A program made the position numbers and the translations under genes. The notes under the pieces were generated by a model, which did no database searches, was not told the DNA's origin, and saw nothing but the letters and a program-made list of their open reading frames with translations. From the NCBI GenBank assembly GCA_905182175.1, contig CAJJAT010000015.1, forward strand, positions 124,001-188,000: a DNA stretch of 64,000 nt, read 5' to 3'. Of the stretch, positions 61,584 to 64,000 are shown in pieces (the stretch's first letter is position 1; the number at the start of each line of letters is the position of its first letter). The stretch comes from Flavobacteriales bacterium UBA1494 (GTDB lineage Bacteria; Bacteroidota; Bacteroidia; Flavobacteriales_E; Vicingaceae).

Positions 61584-61919
61584 CTAATTATTTTTAGCCC
61601 CTTCTGTTATCCAAGTTGCTATTAAATTCTTTTGATTTTGGGGCAAAGGTCCGGCTTGAGGCATCGTTCCTGCACTAACTCTCGCATTAATACTGGTTTT
61701 AGACGCATCTATCTGATTGTAGGTTAGTAGAGTTGGAAAGATTGCATTCGCAGCATGACAACCTGGGGTAGCACAGTTTGTGCTAATTAGCGGAGCAATG
61801 TCTCTTTGAAAAGAAACGGTTAAACTGCCAGTTGTGTCGTTGGGGAATAAACCCTCCTCATTCTCAGACTCACAAGAAAATAGAAATAAACTTAAAAAAA
61901 TAAGACTGCAGTATTTCAT
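61584..61919 (-). CDS. Small cytochrome-c-like lipoprotein with CX4CH haem site
   Basis: A 111-residue protein with a lipoprotein signal (YCSLIFLSLFLFSC, lipid on Cys16). Its only haem motif is NCATPGCH, which has four residues between the cysteines in place of the usual two. A Met in SAGTMPQAGPLPQNQKNLI could be the sixth iron ligand, and IATWITEGAKNN ends the fold. This variant occurs in Bacteroidota and Planctomycetes surface cytochromes. It would sit on the membrane as a one-electron carrier. The DUF5777 gene starts 24 bases after its stop, so both are on one transcript. Confidence 0.8.
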   Translation of the reverse strand: MKYCSLIFLSLFLFSCESENEEGLFPNDTTGSLTVSFQRDIAPLISTNCATPGCHAANAIFPTLLTYNQIDASKTSINARVSAGTMPQAGPLPQNQKNLIATWITEGAKNN

Positions 61920-61984
61920 AATTCAAAATAATAAAGTTAATAAAGTTAGAAATGATAATTAATGATAATAAAAAACAACATAAT

Positions 61985-63232
61985 TTACGCTCGCTCTAAT
62001 GTAATTACACTTATTTCAGGCAGTATACCCACTCGGCCAGGATAACCAAGGTATCCAAAACCCCGGTTTACATATAAATACTGTTCTCCAGATTGGTACA
62101 ACCCCGCCCATTCATCATAAACATATTGAACAGGGCTCCATTTAAAGCCAGGAATATCTACTCCAAATTGCATTCCATGGGTGTGCCCCGAAAGCGTTAA
62201 ATCTATGTTTTTGTGTTTGAGTAGCACCTCCGCTTGCCAATGGCTGGGGTCATGCGATAAAAGTAGGTTCACCGACGACTCGTTCAGCCCTCTCATTGCT
62301 TGATCTAACCTTCCGTACTTCGGAAACCTTGCTTTTGCCCCCCAATTTTCTACCCCAATAACGCCTAATTTTTCGCCATCTACTTCAATGACCTTGTGCT
62401 CATTCATCAGCAAATTCCAACCCATATTTTTATGAATTGTTGCTAAGTCAGCTAAATTCTTTTGTTTTTGCGCAGGAGTTTCCCACTGAACGTAATCCCC
62501 ATAATCGTGATTTCCAAATACGGAGTATACCCCCAAAGGAGCATTTACTTTTGAGAAAATACTGCCCCATTCTTGCATTTCGGTTGCTTTATTATTTACC
62601 AAATCTCCAGTGAAAAAAGCCAAATCGACTTTTTCGTCCGCGAACATCTGCACGCCTCCCTTTACTGCCGTTTTATTCCAAAAACTACCAGAGTGTATGT
62701 CTGATAATTGACCAATCCGCAAACCCTCCAAACCTTTCGGTAAATTCTTCACCGGTAGTTTTATTCTTCGCACTCTATAATCATGCGCCCCACTAACAAT
62801 TCCCCAACTTAACGATACTATGGGCGCTGCAGCAACAACTAAACCAGTGGTTGCCAAAAACTTTGATCGAGAAATTCCTTCTTCTGCAGCCTCCAACCTA
62901 GGGTTGGCTAGCTTCATTACAATCCAACGAAAAAAGCGTTGAATATCGTCGATAAATACAAACAACCCGAGAAACAACTTTGCGAGAACATTAATAAAAA
63001 CAAAAGACATTAACATAGTTCTTGCGTGCTTTCCTAATCCATCGGGATTGCCAAAATTATATACTACTATCGAAATGATAACTAGCGATGTAAAGGAAAA
63101 ATATATGGTTTTTATAACTTTTTGAATACCTTCTGATTGGTTTGATGTGATGGTTTTTATAGCTTGAAAAGCATAGTAATCTATGAGTAGAAAAACAATA
63201 CTAAAAATGGTGACAAACAAAACTCTATTCAT
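61985..63232 (-). CDS. Membrane-anchored metallophosphoesterase (YkuE/YaeI-like)
   Basis: A 415-residue protein with four N-terminal membrane helices (about 5-105) and a calcineurin-like domain. The metal-site motifs are complete: IGQLSDIHSGSF (Asp, His), AFFTGDLVNNKATE (Asp), YSVFGNHDYGDYVQW (Asn-His-Asp), LLLSHDPSHWQ (His) and LTLSGHTHGMQFGVDIPG (His-x-His). By family it should hydrolyse a phosphoester, possibly lipid-linked, on the outer face of the inner membrane. The stretch ISRSKFLATTGLVVAAAPIV before the catalytic domain resembles a Tat-like signal without the twin Arg. It is divergent from the mscS-type gene. Confidence 0.9.
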   Translation of the reverse strand: MNRVLFVTIFSIVFLLIDYYAFQAIKTITSNQSEGIQKVIKTIYFSFTSLVIISIVVYNFGNPDGLGKHARTMLMSFVFINVLAKLFLGLFVFIDDIQRFFRWIVMKLANPRLEAAEEGISRSKFLATTGLVVAAAPIVSLSWGIVSGAHDYRVRRIKLPVKNLPKGLEGLRIGQLSDIHSGSFWNKTAVKGGVQMFADEKVDLAFFTGDLVNNKATEMQEWGSIFSKVNAPLGVYSVFGNHDYGDYVQWETPAQKQKNLADLATIHKNMGWNLLMNEHKVIEVDGEKLGVIGVENWGAKARFPKYGRLDQAMRGLNESSVNLLLSHDPSHWQAEVLLKHKNIDLTLSGHTHGMQFGVDIPGFKWSPVQYVYDEWAGLYQSGEQYLYVNRGFGYLGYPGRVGILPEISVITLERA

Positions 63233-63314
63233 AATGACAAAGGAAGTAGTTTAAACGCTTGTTTGTTCACTAAGTTCTTCTAATTTTACATCGCAAATTC
63301 TAAAAGATATTAAA

Positions 63315-64000
63315 ATGAAAAAAATAGAGCAATATTCAGGCATATTCACAGATTTAGCGTTACAATATGGTCCTAAGCTTCTTGGAGCATTAGTTACCCT
63401 TATTGTTGGTCTATGGGTAGTGAATAAAATTAGTGCCTTCTTTAATAAAACATTAGAAAAAAGAGACATAGATCCTTCTTTAAGACCGTTCTTAGGCAGT
63501 ATGGTGAGTGCTCTTTTAAAAGCATTTTTAATTACCTCTGTGTTAAGTATGATTGGCATTGAAATGACCTCGTTTGTCGCTATTCTTGGTGCTGCAGGTT
63601 TAGCTGTAGGTTTAGCGCTCTCAGGAACGCTGCAAAACTTTGCTGGGGGTGTTATTATTCTTATATTAAAACCCTTTAAAGTGGGTGATTTTATTGACGC
63701 TCAAGGATACTCTGGATCTGTTTCTTCCATCCAAATATTTAACACTATTCTTAAAACTCCAGACAATAAAACCGTTATTATTCCAAATGGAAGTTTGTCT
63801 ACAGCTGCGTTAATAAATTATTCAACCGAACCAACAAGAAGGGTTGACTGGACTGTTGGTATTGGCTATGGAGATAATATTGATAAAGCAAGAAAAATTC
63901 TTCTAGATATTTTAAATTCTGATGAAAGAGTCTTTAAAGATCCTGCACCATTTATTCAAGTTTCTGCTTTAGCTGATAGTTCAGTAAACCTTGCTACGAG
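63315..64000 (+). CDS. Mechanosensitive ion channel, MscS family (3' end outside window)
   Basis: The first 228 codons of a small-conductance mechanosensitive channel, which opens on osmotic downshift. Three helices are seen: LLGALVTLIVGLWVVNKISA, FLITSVLSMIGIEMTSFVAI, and pore helix TM3 GAAGLAVGLALSGTLQNFAG with its Gly/Ala packing pattern. The beta domain follows (KVGDFIDAQGYSGSVSSIQI, TVIIPNGSLSTAALINYST) and the start of the alpha/beta domain. The frame is open to the window end. The start is the ATG before KKIEQYSGIFTDL. It is divergent from the metallophosphoesterase gene. Confidence 0.93.
   Translation, partial: MKKIEQYSGIFTDLALQYGPKLLGALVTLIVGLWVVNKISAFFNKTLEKRDIDPSLRPFLGSMVSALLKAFLITSVLSMIGIEMTSFVAILGAAGLAVGLALSGTLQNFAGGVIILILKPFKVGDFIDAQGYSGSVSSIQIFNTILKTPDNKTVIIPNGSLSTAALINYSTEPTRRVDWTVGIGYGDNIDKARKILLDILNSDERVFKDPAPFIQVSALADSSVNLAT

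Noticed and set aside
63251-63559. Minus-strand frame opposite the start of the mscS-type gene
   Set aside because: It is antisense to a clear MscS N-terminus with standard helices.
1-64000. CRISPR array, prophage, restriction-modification or toxin-antitoxin locus
   Set aside because: No regularly spaced repeats, integrase, phage structural genes, methylase/nuclease pairs or paired small toxin genes were seen on either strand.

Overview
The window is an AT-rich chromosomal segment of a Flavobacteriales-type bacterium (phylum Bacteroidota). Evidence: many genes are preceded by the Bacteroidota -7 element TAnnTTTG and lack strong Shine-Dalgarno sequences; there are remnants of type IX secretion (T9SS) cargo and of a TPR/PD40/OmpA protein; and families typical of this group are present (DUF5777, DUF2141, DUF4197, the coaX-lptC-CNNM-PPIase gene order, the bifunctional glucose/mannose-phosphate isomerase, a PhoD-type phosphatase). 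No phage, integrase, transposase, CRISPR array or recognisable defence locus was found. One tRNA gene (Phe) is present.

Layout. 1-3.1 kb: start of a 2-oxoacid dehydrogenase E2 gene, a 0.8 kb gap, and kbl. 3.2-10.8 kb: a seven-gene minus-strand envelope operon (coaX, outer-membrane protein, TPR protein, lptC, small membrane protein, CNNM/CorC protein, PpiD-like foldase). 10.9-12.8 kb: tRNA-Phe and a decayed T9SS-sorted secreted protein. 12.8-24.3 kb: dgkA, then a minus-strand surface-polysaccharide locus (flippase, two methyltransferase-like proteins, five glycosyltransferase-like proteins, a Wzy/WaaL-type polymerase or ligase, a DUF1972 glycosyltransferase, a WcaJ-type initiating transferase). 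24.4-31 kb: a vWA protein, a hidden 57-residue membrane protein, dxr, rseP, an unknown secreted protein and a cation:proton antiporter. 31.6-42.9 kb: S41 protease, dCMP deaminase, purN, an iodotyrosine-deiodinase-like flavoprotein, acpP-fabF-rnc, PGI/PMI, lysS, a four-helix-bundle pseudogene with two stops, hppD and a methylmalonyl-CoA epimerase. 42.9-47.7 kb: a T9SS-type secreted protein, a predicted adenylate cyclase fused to an HD hydrolase domain, and about 2 kb of decayed genes. 47.7-54.3 kb: MsbA-type ABC exporter, glycosyltransferase, rbfA, LolE-type permease, dusB, CPBP protease. 54.6-64 kb: TM2-domain protein, sodA, a small acidic lipoprotein, PhoD-like phosphatase, DUF4197 and DUF2141 proteins, a c-type cytochrome/DUF5777 cluster, a membrane metallophosphoesterase and the 5' part of an mscS-type channel gene.

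Most of the content is housekeeping: isoprenoid precursor synthesis, fatty acid synthesis, LPS export, tRNA and ribosome maturation, purine synthesis, and tyrosine and threonine breakdown. The least ordinary items are the cyclase-HD fusion, which joins a predicted cAMP-forming domain to a phosphohydrolase domain in a protein lacking a long sensor; the cytochrome/DUF5777 cluster with a CX4CH haem site; the full-length four-helix-bundle frame broken by exactly two stop codons; two start codons so close to their promoters that the mRNAs are probably leaderless; and three zones of gene decay. I found no clear undescribed multi-gene system. The cyclase-HD locus and the cytochrome/DUF5777 cluster are the best candidates for follow-up.
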